Below are positions 9,101 to 15,055 of a stretch of DNA of 47,679 nt, one piece after another (the first letter of the stretch is position 1; each line of letters begins with the position of its first letter). The position numbers and the translations under genes are program-made. Origin of the DNA: Chitinophagaceae bacterium (GTDB taxonomy: Bacteria > Bacteroidota > Bacteroidia > Chitinophagales > Chitinophagaceae); NCBI GenBank assembly GCA_025933775.1, contig JAICZH010000011.1, positions 1-47,679 of the forward strand, read 5' to 3'. The notes under the pieces were generated by a model. That model was not told the DNA's origin and ran no database searches. It saw nothing but the letters and a program-made list of their open reading frames with translations.

Positions 9101-9577
9101 TTCATCCAAATTAATTGTTTCACCTTGTTTAAATGAAATGATATTTTGTGAAAGTGTTTTTGATACCACCACTTTTTCAAATATTGCTTCCGGATAAGTA
9201 ACAATAATTTTTTTATTGCCTCCCGCGCTCAATTTTGTAAGCGCTTCTGTGCGCAACATTACATGGCTGCTATTGAGCAGGGTATAATTTTTTTTATTTT
9301 TAAATGAAGAAGGAAAATAAAAAATATCCAAAGCATTGGTGATGTTTTCAAGTGTATTATGAAAATAAGCTGCTTCTTCCGCATCTCTTAAAATAATAAG
9401 ATGATTGAGTTGCGAAGAAATATTATGATTAAAAACTGAAGCAACAACAAACTGGGAGGAACTACCGGCAAGGCCTGAAAGGTGCAACTGTTGTGGTTTT
9501 GACAATACGATCCTGTCCGCAATTGAAAAAATGCGGGGATCATTTTCATACTTATTCATCAGCACTTCCAGGTTCAT
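6116..9577 (-). CDS. mfd: Transcription-repair coupling factor Mfd
   Basis: A 1153-residue ATP-dependent translocase that releases stalled RNA polymerase and recruits UvrA for nucleotide excision repair. Visible parts in order: a UvrB-like N-terminal module (residues 1-300, with GGILDIYSYGNEKPYRIELFG), the RNA-polymerase-interacting domain near 470 (PGDYVTHIDHGVGVYSGL), helicase motif I near 620 (GDVGFGKT), the DEEQ box near 724 (MVIDEEQKFG), TATPIPRT, HGKL, and motif VI QLRGRVGRS. The C-terminal TRCF domain (VESITERLSLYSRL) closes the protein. Length is slightly above the family norm. Residues 342-363 are encoded by a GTGAGTGGTGAGTTG repeat and read as a Ser/Thr/His-rich insert. It is monocistronic. 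Confidence 0.97.
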   Translation of the reverse strand: MNLEVLMNKYENDPRIFSIADRIVLSKPQQLHLSGLAGSSSQFVVASVFNHNISSQLNHLIILRDAEEAAYFHNTLENITNALDIFYFPSSFKNKKNYTLLNSSHVMLRTEALTKLSAGGNKKIIVTYPEAIFEKVVVSKTLSQNIISFKQGETINLDELLSKFVEYGFNRTDFVYEPGQFALRGGILDIYSYGNEKPYRIELFGNDIDSIRIFDPETQLSERKLLQVNIIPNVETQFASDEKVSLLNFLPENTIVWTEDWEFIKEIIEEQWKDVNAFLDFQKTNDNRHPNNYQKATDEDEINFKKNISLNDFVNVAELEEQIKQRTIVEIGSKSYFTKIDDSQLTTHNSPLSTHHSLRTTHHFNTALQPAFNRNFNLLIDNLKSFETKKYCLFIFADNPKQLERLHTIFADLNAEINFTPISAPIHEGYIDHDLKIVCYTDHQIFQRYHKYRIKQAFSKSKALTLKTLRELQPGDYVTHIDHGVGVYSGLQKIEANGRLQEAVRIVYKDNDLLYVNISSLHKISKYSGKEGTVPKMNKLGSDVWNKLKDKTKKQVKDIAADLIKLYAQRKSLKGFAHSSDNYMQTELEASFIYEDTPDQNKAVVDVKNDMEKPSPMDRLVCGDVGFGKTEVAIRAAFKTNLDGKQAAVLVPTTILAYQHYKTFSDRLKDFPVTIDYINRFKTSKEKKETLQKVHDGKIDIIIGTHALLGKDVKFKDLGLMVIDEEQKFGVSAKEKLKQIRTTVDSLTLTATPIPRTLQFSLMGARDLSIINTPPPNRQPIQTEVHVFNQDFIRDAIYYETERGGQVFFIHNRVHGLAEMRALIQGLCPDLSIAYAHGKLEGDKLEETILDFMDRKYDVLLCTNIIESGVDIPNVNTIIVNNAHQFGLSDLHQLRGRVGRSNKKAFCYLLAPPMSTLTADSRKRLTTLEQYSDLGSGFQIAMRDLDIRGAGNLLGGEQSGFIAEIGFEMYQKILDEAIRELKRKEFKELFKEEIQKQDDYVSDCTIDTDLEILIPDEYVESITERLSLYSRLDNCENEKDLTDFHKEIIDRFGPIPPQVEDLFTTVRCRKMAVDLGFEKMIVKENTLKCFFVANPESPYFSSKVFQKILDFIQTKTNKAKLKQVGKNGILIVNDIRSMNQMYYFLKKMKENAI
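8490..8552. repeat. GTGAGTGGTGAGTTG minisatellite inside mfd
   Basis: On the plus strand this stretch is built almost only of G, T and A, with two perfect copies of a 15-mer, GTGAGTGGTGAGTTG, at 8506-8520 and 8534-8548, and degenerate copies around them (GTGGTGGGTTG, AGGGGTGAGTTG). On the coding strand it reads SQLTTHNSPLSTHHSLRTTHH, in frame with mfd and without a stop. The composition is quite unlike the flanking coding sequence. It sits between the UvrB-like module and the RNA-polymerase-interacting domain. Confidence 0.85.
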
Positions 9578-9659
9578 TCAACAACTTTTATCGCCGGCGC
9601 GAAGTTAAATTTTTCCATTAGAAATATCAGTTGTATTTTACCCAAAATTTATTTTGTAA

Positions 9660-10421
9660 ATGGCATTAGAACCCTGGCGTACCGGAACGGTGATACGAAT
9701 TGAAGATGAAACTTACAATACAAAACGTTATTTTATTAAAGTAAATGAACTGGAAACTTTTAATTTTAAAGCCGGGCAATTTGTTACGCTCGATTTGCCC
9801 ATTCACGAACAAATAAATAAAAGATGGCGCAGCTATTCTATTGCCAGCTGGCCTGAGAACTCCAATGTGTTTGAATTGTTGGTTGTATTGATGAAAGAAG
9901 GCGCAGGAACTAATTATTTATTCAATGAAATAAAAACCGGAAGTGAGCTTAGCTTTCGGGGACCGCAAGGAATTTTTACTTTACCTCCGATTATTGATAA
10001 AGATTTGTTTTTTATTTGTACCGGAACCGGAATAGCGCCATTCCGAAGCATGCTTAATTATATACAATTGCATAATATTTCTCATAAAAATTTATATCTT
10101 ATTTTTGGTTGCCGCACTAAAAAAGATCTTTTATATTATGAGGAAATGAAACTGCTTGAAACGAAAATGCATAATCTAATATATATGCCTACGCTAAGCC
10201 GTGAAGGATGGGATGGAGAAAAAGGTTTTACAGGTTACGTGCATAGCCTTTATGAAGAAATTTGTAAAAAAAATAATGAAGCCTGTGAAGACCTGAATAA
10301 TTTAAAACCTGCTTCATTTTATTTATGCGGATGGAAAGCCATGATTGATGATGCGCGAAAAAAAATTACGGAATTAGGGTATGATAGAAAATCAATACAT
10401 CTTGAATTGTATGGTCAATAA
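9660..10421 (+). CDS. Ferredoxin/flavodoxin-NADP+ reductase-type FAD/NAD(P) oxidoreductase
   Basis: A 253-residue soluble flavoprotein of the ferredoxin-NADP reductase superfamily. The FAD domain (residues 1-100) holds FKAGQFVTLDLP and the FAD-binding RxYSIAS motif (RWRSYSIAS, about 57-65). The nucleotide domain starts with FICTGTGIAPFRSMLNYI (about 118-135), followed by YLIFGCR and the C-terminal YLCGWKAMIDDARKKITELG; it ends HLELYGQ. No iron-sulfur cysteines or fused haem domain are seen, so it must work with a separate electron partner. It begins 82 bases upstream-divergent from mfd, so the two probably have back-to-back promoters. Whether it is a true Fpr or another reductase cannot be decided here. 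Confidence 0.85.
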   Translation: MALEPWRTGTVIRIEDETYNTKRYFIKVNELETFNFKAGQFVTLDLPIHEQINKRWRSYSIASWPENSNVFELLVVLMKEGAGTNYLFNEIKTGSELSFRGPQGIFTLPPIIDKDLFFICTGTGIAPFRSMLNYIQLHNISHKNLYLIFGCRTKKDLLYYEEMKLLETKMHNLIYMPTLSREGWDGEKGFTGYVHSLYEEICKKNNEACEDLNNLKPASFYLCGWKAMIDDARKKITELGYDRKSIHLELYGQ

Positions 10422-10472
10422 AAAATTTTTTAAACCAATACCAACTTAAACCATATTACCAAACTGCACTTT

Positions 10473-10664
10473 ATGAGTACTAAAAATTCACACATAAGAG
10501 CCATGACGATTGCATTTTTTATAGTGGCGCTTTCCTTTTTCAATTTTGTAGGATTGAGTGGCAGCGAATGTATCAGATCTATTCATATTGTTACACTGTT
10601 GGTATGCGGAGCAGCAATAGGAATATTTCTTTCCAATCTTTTTTCTGTATTAAGAAATAAATAA
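10473..10664 (+). CDS. Small membrane protein with two predicted helices (63 aa)
   Basis: A 63-residue protein with two hydrophobic stretches: IRAMTIAFFIVALSFFNFVGL (about residues 8-28) and IVTLLVCGAAIGIFLSNLF (about 39-57), with short charged ends (MSTKNSH and RNK). It looks like a small double-pass inner membrane protein. I do not recognise a family. It lies 51 bases after the reductase on the same strand, so it could be co-transcribed, but nothing in it suggests a redox role. Its coding status rests on the membrane pattern and the spacing. Confidence 0.5.
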   Translation: MSTKNSHIRAMTIAFFIVALSFFNFVGLSGSECIRSIHIVTLLVCGAAIGIFLSNLFSVLRNK

Positions 10665-10723
10665 CGCTTTATTAAATTTTTATTAGGAATGATTTTTGGA
10701 GTTACTTTTCAAAATCATTTAAA

Positions 10724-11113
10724 ATGGAAAATTTAAATATTGATGCAACTAATAACCGGCCTGAAGGAGATAGAAAAATTGACGCTCCTGTTTTGCTAAT
10801 TGACATTGCTGATTTGATAAAACAATTAAAGGACGAAAACGCCTGGCAGCAAAATGATCGCAATTCCATCACCGTTTTTAAAACTGATAAAATGAGGATT
10901 GTTTTAGTTGCATTGCACAAAGATTCGATAATGAAAACCGAAAAACCTGAAAACTTATTCAGTATAAAAGTTTTAAAAGGAAAGATAAAGCTATCAACCA
11001 ATCTTACTGCAACAGAAGTAGAAAAAAATATGTTGGCAACGGTGCACGATCAGGTTCCTTATTCAATTACAGCTTTAAAGAAATCTGTATTTCTGTTAAC
11101 TGTGATTGAATAG
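10724..11113 (+). CDS. Cupin-like domain protein
   Basis: A 129-residue soluble protein resembling a small cupin family found widely in Bacteroidota: NRPEGDRKIDAPVLLIDIADLIKQLK, AWQQNDRNSITVFKTDKMRIVLVALHK, then SIKVLKGKIKLSTN and HDQVPYSITALKKSVFLLTVIE. The cupin motif 1 histidines are reduced: a single His in VALHKDS, and the expected second His position reads EKPEN. Motif 2 has HDQVPYS. Metal binding is therefore uncertain. The role is unknown; relatives are annotated only as cupin-domain proteins. It converges on glyQS with 12 bases between the two stop codons. Confidence 0.7.
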   Translation: MENLNIDATNNRPEGDRKIDAPVLLIDIADLIKQLKDENAWQQNDRNSITVFKTDKMRIVLVALHKDSIMKTEKPENLFSIKVLKGKIKLSTNLTATEVEKNMLATVHDQVPYSITALKKSVFLLTVIE

Positions 11114-11125
11114 TATTGTAAAAGC

Positions 11126-12586
11126 TTAGTTGATCTTTTCCATGATTATTTTTTTTACATCTGCTAATAAAATTCTTTCCTGCAACATTGTATCTCTATA
11201 ACGAATCGTAACGGTATTATCTTCTTTTGTTTGATGATCTATTGTTACGCAAAAAGGAGTTCCTATGGCATCCATTCTTCTGTAACGCTTGCCGATGCTG
11301 TCTTTCTCTTCATAAAATGCATGAAAACTTTCTTTACATTCATTCAAAATATGTTTGGCAATTTCGGGCAAGGCATCTTTTTTTACCAAAGGAAGAATCG
11401 CTAACTTATAAGGAGCAATCTTTGCAGGTATTCTCAAAACTACCCGGCTGTCTTCTGTTCCGTCTTCTTTATTCCATTTTTCATTTGCATAAGAATTGCT
11501 TATAACGGCAAGGCATAAACGATCCAGTCCGACAGAAGTTTCTACAACATAAGGAATATAATTTCCGATTGGTTTTCCATCTTCCTTTAAATCGTTATCG
11601 AAATATTGTAATTTCTTTTTACTAAGTTGCTGATGTTGTTTTAAATCAAAATCAGTTCTTGAGTGAATGCCTTCTAATTCTTTAAAACCAAATGGAAATT
11701 CAAATTCAATATCAACAGCAGCATTTGCATAATGAGCGAGTTTTACATGATCGTGATAGCGCAGCTTTGATGCAGGAATACCAAGGCTTTCATGCCATTT
11801 CAATCTTTCTGCCTTCCAGAAATTATACCATTCCATTTCGGTTCCCGGCTTTACAAAAAACTGCATTTCCATTTGTTCAAATTCTCTCATGCGAAAAATA
11901 AATTGCCGTGCAACAATTTCATTTCTGAAAGCTTTGCCTGTTTGTGCAATGCCAAAAGGAATTTTCATTCTTCCTGTTTTTTGCACATTTAAAAAATTTA
12001 CAAAAATTCCCTGAGCCGTTTCGGGGCGCAAATAAATGGTATCTTCTTCGCCTGATACACTTCCCAATTTTGTATCGAACATTAAATTGAACTGGCGAAT
12101 ATCAGTCCAGTTGCTGGTTTCGCTGATCGCGCAAGTGATTTTATTTTCTTCAATTAAATTTTTTAATCCATCAAAATCATCTTTCGATAATAGCGCATCC
12201 ATTTTTTTTAATAAAGCATATTCTTCTTCTTTCTTTCCTTCAAGCGCTAATTTTTCTGCATGAGTTTCTATTAAATGATCTACGCGATACCGTTTTTTAC
12301 TGTCTTTATTATCAATCATCGGGTCGCTGAAATTATCAACATGGCCGCTCGCTTTCCATGTAAGGGGGTGCATAAATATTGCTGCGTCTATGCCTACAAT
12401 ATTTTCATGAAGTTGCGTCATGTTTTTCCACCAGTAATCGCGGATGTTCTTTTTTAATTGAGCGCCGTTTTGTCCATAATCATACACAGCGCTTAATCCA
12501 TCATAAATTTCGCTTGAAGGAAAAATGTATCCATACTCTTTGCAATGCGCAATTATCTCACTAAAATTATTTTGTTCATTTGCCAT
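11126..12586 (-). CDS. glyQS: Glycyl-tRNA synthetase, dimeric alpha2 type
   Basis: A 486-residue class II synthetase that charges tRNA-Gly. This is the single-chain homodimeric type, not the alpha/beta type of Proteobacteria. Visible parts: the N-terminal catalytic start HCKEYGYIFPSSEIYDGLSAVYDYGQNG, the WTDIRQFNLMF and YLRPETAQGIFVNF segments, motif 2 (FRNEIVARQFIFRMREFEQMEMQFF, about 217-241), motif 3 (ETSVGLDRLCLAVIS, about 345-360), and a C-terminal anticodon-binding domain (KIAPYKLAILPLVKK to the end). Length is normal. A TATCTTTG motif lies just ahead of the ATG on this strand, which suggests a very short leader. Confidence 0.97.
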   Translation of the reverse strand: MANEQNNFSEIIAHCKEYGYIFPSSEIYDGLSAVYDYGQNGAQLKKNIRDYWWKNMTQLHENIVGIDAAIFMHPLTWKASGHVDNFSDPMIDNKDSKKRYRVDHLIETHAEKLALEGKKEEEYALLKKMDALLSKDDFDGLKNLIEENKITCAISETSNWTDIRQFNLMFDTKLGSVSGEEDTIYLRPETAQGIFVNFLNVQKTGRMKIPFGIAQTGKAFRNEIVARQFIFRMREFEQMEMQFFVKPGTEMEWYNFWKAERLKWHESLGIPASKLRYHDHVKLAHYANAAVDIEFEFPFGFKELEGIHSRTDFDLKQHQQLSKKKLQYFDNDLKEDGKPIGNYIPYVVETSVGLDRLCLAVISNSYANEKWNKEDGTEDSRVVLRIPAKIAPYKLAILPLVKKDALPEIAKHILNECKESFHAFYEEKDSIGKRYRRMDAIGTPFCVTIDHQTKEDNTVTIRYRDTMLQERILLADVKKIIMEKIN

Positions 12587-12593
12587 AGGGCGG

Positions 12594-12601
12594 CAAAGAT
12601 A
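12594..12601 (-). promoter_or_regulatory. Putative -7 element (TATCTTTG) of glyQS
   Basis: Read on the minus strand this is TATCTTTG, a full match to the Bacteroidota -7 consensus TAnnTTTG. The glyQS ATG follows seven bases after it, which would give an almost leaderless transcript. I do not see a good TTG box at the usual distance upstream, so the call rests on the -7 element and its position. Confidence 0.45.
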
Positions 12602-12656
12602 AGGAGAGCAAAATTTGTTAAACTAAATAAGAAAAAAATTTATTGAGTTATAAAAG

Positions 12657-13055
12657 CTAAATTCGGAAATTTTTTTTCAACAATATAACTAATTCTATAT
12701 TCCTAAAATAGTTAACACCATCATTAAATATTGCAAACTTATCAAAACAATATTTAAATTGGTGGCCGTGCAACACATATTCAATTTTGCCTCTTACGTC
12801 TATTCCATTTGCCTTTACTTTTACAAATTTTTGAAAAGAGTTTCCAAATATTATTAACTCAGATTTCTTTTTTAATTGAAGTAATTTATAATCATTCTTT
12901 GCAAACTCTTTATCAAAAAAATTACAGGGAATTGCAAAAAATGTTTCGATAGAAAAATTGACATAGGTAATTTTAATAGATCGGGGATAATTATTTTGTG
13001 AGAATCCAAAATTTATAAAAGTGGATAAAAGAAAGGCCAATAACATAGATCTCAT
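12657..13055 (-). CDS. Secreted hypothetical protein (132 aa)
   Basis: A 132-residue protein with a clear signal peptide (MRSMLLAFLLSTFINFGFSQ, cleavage after about residue 19). The mature part is short and beta-rich (SIKITYVNFSIETFFAIPCNFFDKEF, SELIIFGNSFQKFVKV, RNIELVILLKKNFRI). I do not recognise a family. The single mature Cys (IPCNFF) rules out an internal disulfide. It is divergent from the small coiled-coil membrane protein at 13137 and lies 70 bases upstream of glyQS on the same strand. It is probably exported to the periplasm or surface; no function can be inferred. Confidence 0.6.
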   Translation of the reverse strand: MRSMLLAFLLSTFINFGFSQNNYPRSIKITYVNFSIETFFAIPCNFFDKEFAKNDYKLLQLKKKSELIIFGNSFQKFVKVKANGIDVRGKIEYVLHGHQFKYCFDKFAIFNDGVNYFRNIELVILLKKNFRI

Positions 13056-13136
13056 AAATTTTATTTAACCTTAAGAGTTAAAATAGTCTTATTTTCCATA
13101 CTTTCTTTATTTGAGTTATTTATTTAAATTTACAAT

Positions 13137-13418
13137 ATGATTGTTGCATCGGATTTACAACTTTTTAAAATTCTTAAAGAAAGACTTGGCGAAAAAGAAG
13201 CCGAGTCATTAGTTAGTTTTGTTGACGCTAAATTGAAAGAAAATAATGATGCTAATCTTAAAATATTAGCGACCAGAGAAGATTTGAAAGAAGAAATTGG
13301 AGCGACTAAAGTTTTAATTGCAAATACAAAAGCAGAGTTAATAAAATGGATGTTTATTTTTTGGGTTGGACAGGTTGCTGTAACTTTTGGATTTATTCTT
13401 CTTTTTTTAAAAAGATAA
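13137..13418 (+). CDS. Small coiled-coil protein with C-terminal membrane anchor (CCDC90/DUF1640-like)
   Basis: A 93-residue protein: an amphipathic N-terminus (LFKILKERLGEKEAESLVSFVDAKL), a coiled-coil centre with LATREDLKEEIGATKVLIANTKAEL, and a C-terminal membrane helix (MFIFWVGQVAVTFGFILLFL) followed by KR. The RLGEKEA and ATREDL elements are also present in the protein encoded at 21314-21643, so the two are paralogues. The layout resembles the CCDC90/DUF1640 group, tail-anchored coiled-coil proteins of unknown bacterial function. Its stop codon is three bases from that of the convergent MazG gene. The family label is tentative; the paralogy is read directly from the sequences. Confidence 0.7.
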   Translation: MIVASDLQLFKILKERLGEKEAESLVSFVDAKLKENNDANLKILATREDLKEEIGATKVLIANTKAELIKWMFIFWVGQVAVTFGFILLFLKR

Positions 13419-13421
13419 TTT

Positions 13422-13766
13422 TTATTTCAACTTCTCATTCTTCTTGTGCCTTTCTTTATCTCTTACATTTTTTTTTTCAAAATTTTTTTGCAGCGCTTCT
13501 GTTAAGTCAACGCCGGTTTGATTGGCAAGGCAAATTAAAACCCACAGTACATCGGCCATTTCATCACTTAGCAACTCCTGCGAAGAAGGAGGAGAATCCG
13601 TTTCTTTAAAAGATTGCTCGCCGTAAATGCGCACCATTAATCTTGATAGCTCACCCACCTCTTCCATTAAAATTCCAAGATTGGTAAGTTCGCTGAAATA
13701 TTTTACGCCCACGGTTTTTATCCATTGGTCAATTTTTGTTTGTGCTTCTTTTATTGTTATGTCCAT
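13422..13766 (-). CDS. MazG-type nucleotide pyrophosphohydrolase
   Basis: A 114-residue all-helical protein of the MazG/dUTPase-like NTP pyrophosphohydrolase superfamily, which removes pyrophosphate from (d)NTPs and probably cleans the nucleotide pool. The metal-binding motifs are visible: EEVGELSRLMVRIYGE (EExxE-type helix, about residues 31-46) and DEMADVLWVLICLANQTGVD (ExxD helix, about 68-87). It is a single MazG domain, about half the length of Escherichia coli MazG, as in the short RS21-C6/MazG-like branch. The C-terminus is very basic (KKNVRDKERHKKNEKLK). The exact substrate is not predictable. It lies directly next to the decayed GxxExxY locus. Confidence 0.88.
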   Translation of the reverse strand: MDITIKEAQTKIDQWIKTVGVKYFSELTNLGILMEEVGELSRLMVRIYGEQSFKETDSPPSSQELLSDEMADVLWVLICLANQTGVDLTEALQKNFEKKNVRDKERHKKNEKLK

Positions 13767-13772
13767 TTTTTT

Positions 13773-13806
13773 AATTACACGAATTTTAGCGAATTACACG
13801 AATTTT
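13773..13806. repeat. Left arm of inverted repeat flanking the GxxExxY pseudogene; two 15-bp direct copies inside
   Basis: AATTACACGAATTTT occurs twice, at 13773-13787 and 13792-13806. The reverse complement of the whole arm matches 14335-14368 with about three substitutions (shared pattern AATTnGTGTAATTCG), so the two form an imperfect inverted repeat around the pseudogene. The pseudogene's stop codon lies immediately inside this arm. Confidence 0.75.
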
Positions 13807-14179
13807 TCAAAAAACAATTCTTTTCCATGTGAGAGATTTTTCTCCAAAATTTATAATCATTCCTAACTTTTGCTGCGCTACCGATAAATAACTTAAAGCC
13901 TGGTAAGTATGGCTTTCAATGATCGCACTTAGAGATTTCACTTCCAAAATGATAGAATTATATACCAAAAAATCTGCCTGATAAGGATTGCGTAATATTC
14001 TTTCCTTATTTTACAGTAAATCTCTTTTCTCTTTCATAAGGAATATTATTTTAGATGAATTCGATTTCCATTGCATCTTTATAATTAATTTCTTTTAAAC
14101 CCATGCCCAGTGTTTTATGTATTTCCATACATATTCCTATGATTTTAAAAGATCCTTCTTTAAATAGTAACTCTGCCAT
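13807..14179 (-). pseudogene. Decayed GxxExxY family gene
   Basis: Read on the minus strand from an ATG at 14179, the sequence starts MAELLFKEGSFKIIGICMEI and matches the GxxExxY family start (ELLYKELSYKIIGAAMEVH). Codon 43, at 14053-14051, is a TAA where the family continues. The same frame then reads NNIPYEREKRFTVK up to a second stop at 14008. Past a net two-base loss there, another frame reads RNPYQADFLVYNSIILEVKS, IIESHTYQALSYLSVAQQKL and GMIINFGEKSLTWKRIVF to a TGA at 13807, an intact family C-terminus. Two lesions in a roughly 124-codon gene mark it as non-functional. GxxExxY proteins are uncharacterised and distantly nuclease-like in some classifications. Confidence 0.85.
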
Positions 14180-14210
14180 TTGTAAAAGTAATTAGTGTAA
14201 TTCGATTAAA
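14086..14210. repeat. Tandem duplication, copy 1 (N-terminal GxxExxY segment plus upstream DNA)
   Basis: This 125-base segment aligns base by base with 14231-14355, a period of 145 with 20 unique bases between. It covers the first about 31 codons of the GxxExxY pseudogene and the bases upstream of its ATG, including a degenerate copy of the flanking AATTnGTGTAATTCG element at about 14191-14208. The copies differ at scattered positions, so the duplication is not recent. Confidence 0.75.
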
Positions 14211-14230
14211 TCCGTGTAGTAAATGCTTAT

Positions 14231-14355
14231 TAATTTCCTTTAAACCCATCCCAAGTGTTTTGTGTATTTCCATACCTATTCCAATAATCTTAAAAGGTTC
14301 TTCTTTAAAATAGTAACTCTGCCATTTGTAAAAGTAATTAGTGTAATTCGATAAA
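14231..14355. pseudogene. Second, truncated copy of the GxxExxY N-terminus
   Basis: On the minus strand an ATG at 14325 starts MAELLF and then hits TAA, because one extra T relative to the other copy shifts the frame. If corrected it reads on as KEEPFKIIGIGMEIHKTLGM and GLKEIN before homology ends. It is a partial tandem duplicate of the pseudogene at 13807-14179 and cannot encode a protein. It ends just before the stop codon of dtd. Confidence 0.7.
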
Positions 14356-14368
14356 ATTAGTGTAATAA
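14335..14368. repeat. Right arm of inverted repeat flanking the GxxExxY pseudogene
   Basis: This arm shares the pattern AATTnGTGTAATTCG and TAAAATTnGTGTAAT with the reverse complement of 13773-13806; the three n positions are C in the left arm and A here. It abuts the dtd stop codon. A further degenerate copy is inside the duplicated unit at 14191-14224. Confidence 0.7.
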
Positions 14369-14369
14369 A

Positions 14370-14822
14370 TTATTCCCTATTCTTCGTGTCAATCCAAATC
14401 GTTACCGGCCCGTCATTAATTAAAGCCACTTTCATATCGCCGCCAAAAACTCCGGTATGTATTTTTTTACCAAGGTCTTTTGATAAGTGAATAATAAATT
14501 TTTCATAGAGAGGAATAGCTATTTCAGCCTTACTTGCTTTAATGTAAGATGGCCTGTTTCCTTTTTTGGTAGCAGCATGCAATGTAAACTGGCTCACTAC
14601 TAAAATATCTCCATCAATATCTTTTACAGAAATATTCGGTATTTTATTTTCATCATCAAAAATGCGCAGATTGACTATCTTATTACTCAGCCATTCAATA
14701 TCTTTTTCATTGTCATTATCTTCAATGCCAACCAATACCAGCAAGCCTTTGGCGATGTTTCCTTCTGATAAAGAATTAACTGATACAGATGCTTCAGATA
14801 CCCGTTGAATTACTGCTCTCAT
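14370..14822 (-). CDS. dtd: D-aminoacyl-tRNA deacylase
   Basis: A 150-residue enzyme that hydrolyses D-amino acids (and mischarged glycine) from tRNA, protecting translation. It is the normal length for DTD and starts with the typical MRAVIQRVSEASVSV. The active-site motifs are present: SQFTLHA (about residues 77-83), with its Thr/Gln, and the NDGPVTIWIDTK segment near the C-terminus, whose Gly-Pro cis-peptide pair gives chiral selectivity. The KKGNRPSY loop is also conserved. It stands alone, with the decayed GxxExxY locus directly downstream. Confidence 0.96.
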   Translation of the reverse strand: MRAVIQRVSEASVSVNSLSEGNIAKGLLVLVGIEDNDNEKDIEWLSNKIVNLRIFDDENKIPNISVKDIDGDILVVSQFTLHAATKKGNRPSYIKASKAEIAIPLYEKFIIHLSKDLGKKIHTGVFGGDMKVALINDGPVTIWIDTKNRE

Positions 14823-14865
14823 AATAAAAATTTAAGTGTATTTTATTTAGAAAAAAAAATTTTTT

Positions 14866-14907
14866 GTGCCAAAAATTTTTAATTGTACTGTGCAAAAATT
14901 TTTAAAA
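14866..14907. repeat. Direct repeat GTGC(C)AAAAATTTTTAA upstream of nrdJ
   Basis: GTGCCAAAAATTTTTAA at 14866-14882 is repeated as GTGCAAAAATTTTTAAAA at 14890-14907, start to start 24 bases. The AAAAATTTTT cores are themselves palindromic. The pair lies in the 233-base gap between dtd and nrdJ, about 150 bases ahead of nrdJ. It could be a regulator site or chance AT-rich similarity. I see no cobalamin riboswitch elements in this gap. Confidence 0.3.
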
Positions 14908-15055
14908 GCAATGTGAGCAAGGCTTACCAAATTAAACACATTTCTTTTCCACAGATGTGCAAAATTCAGAATAGATTTTATGCATGAGAAAAAATATTTT
15001 CGTTCTCCCGCATTGCTAAAACAAAATTATTTAATCACAAAAAATACTAAGCCCC

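Noticed and set aside
14936-14962. CACAT...ATGTG inverted arms ahead of nrdJ, considered as an NrdR box or cobalamin riboswitch element.
   Set aside because: The arms are only five bases, do not match the NrdR consensus, and no conserved B12-box sequence is present.
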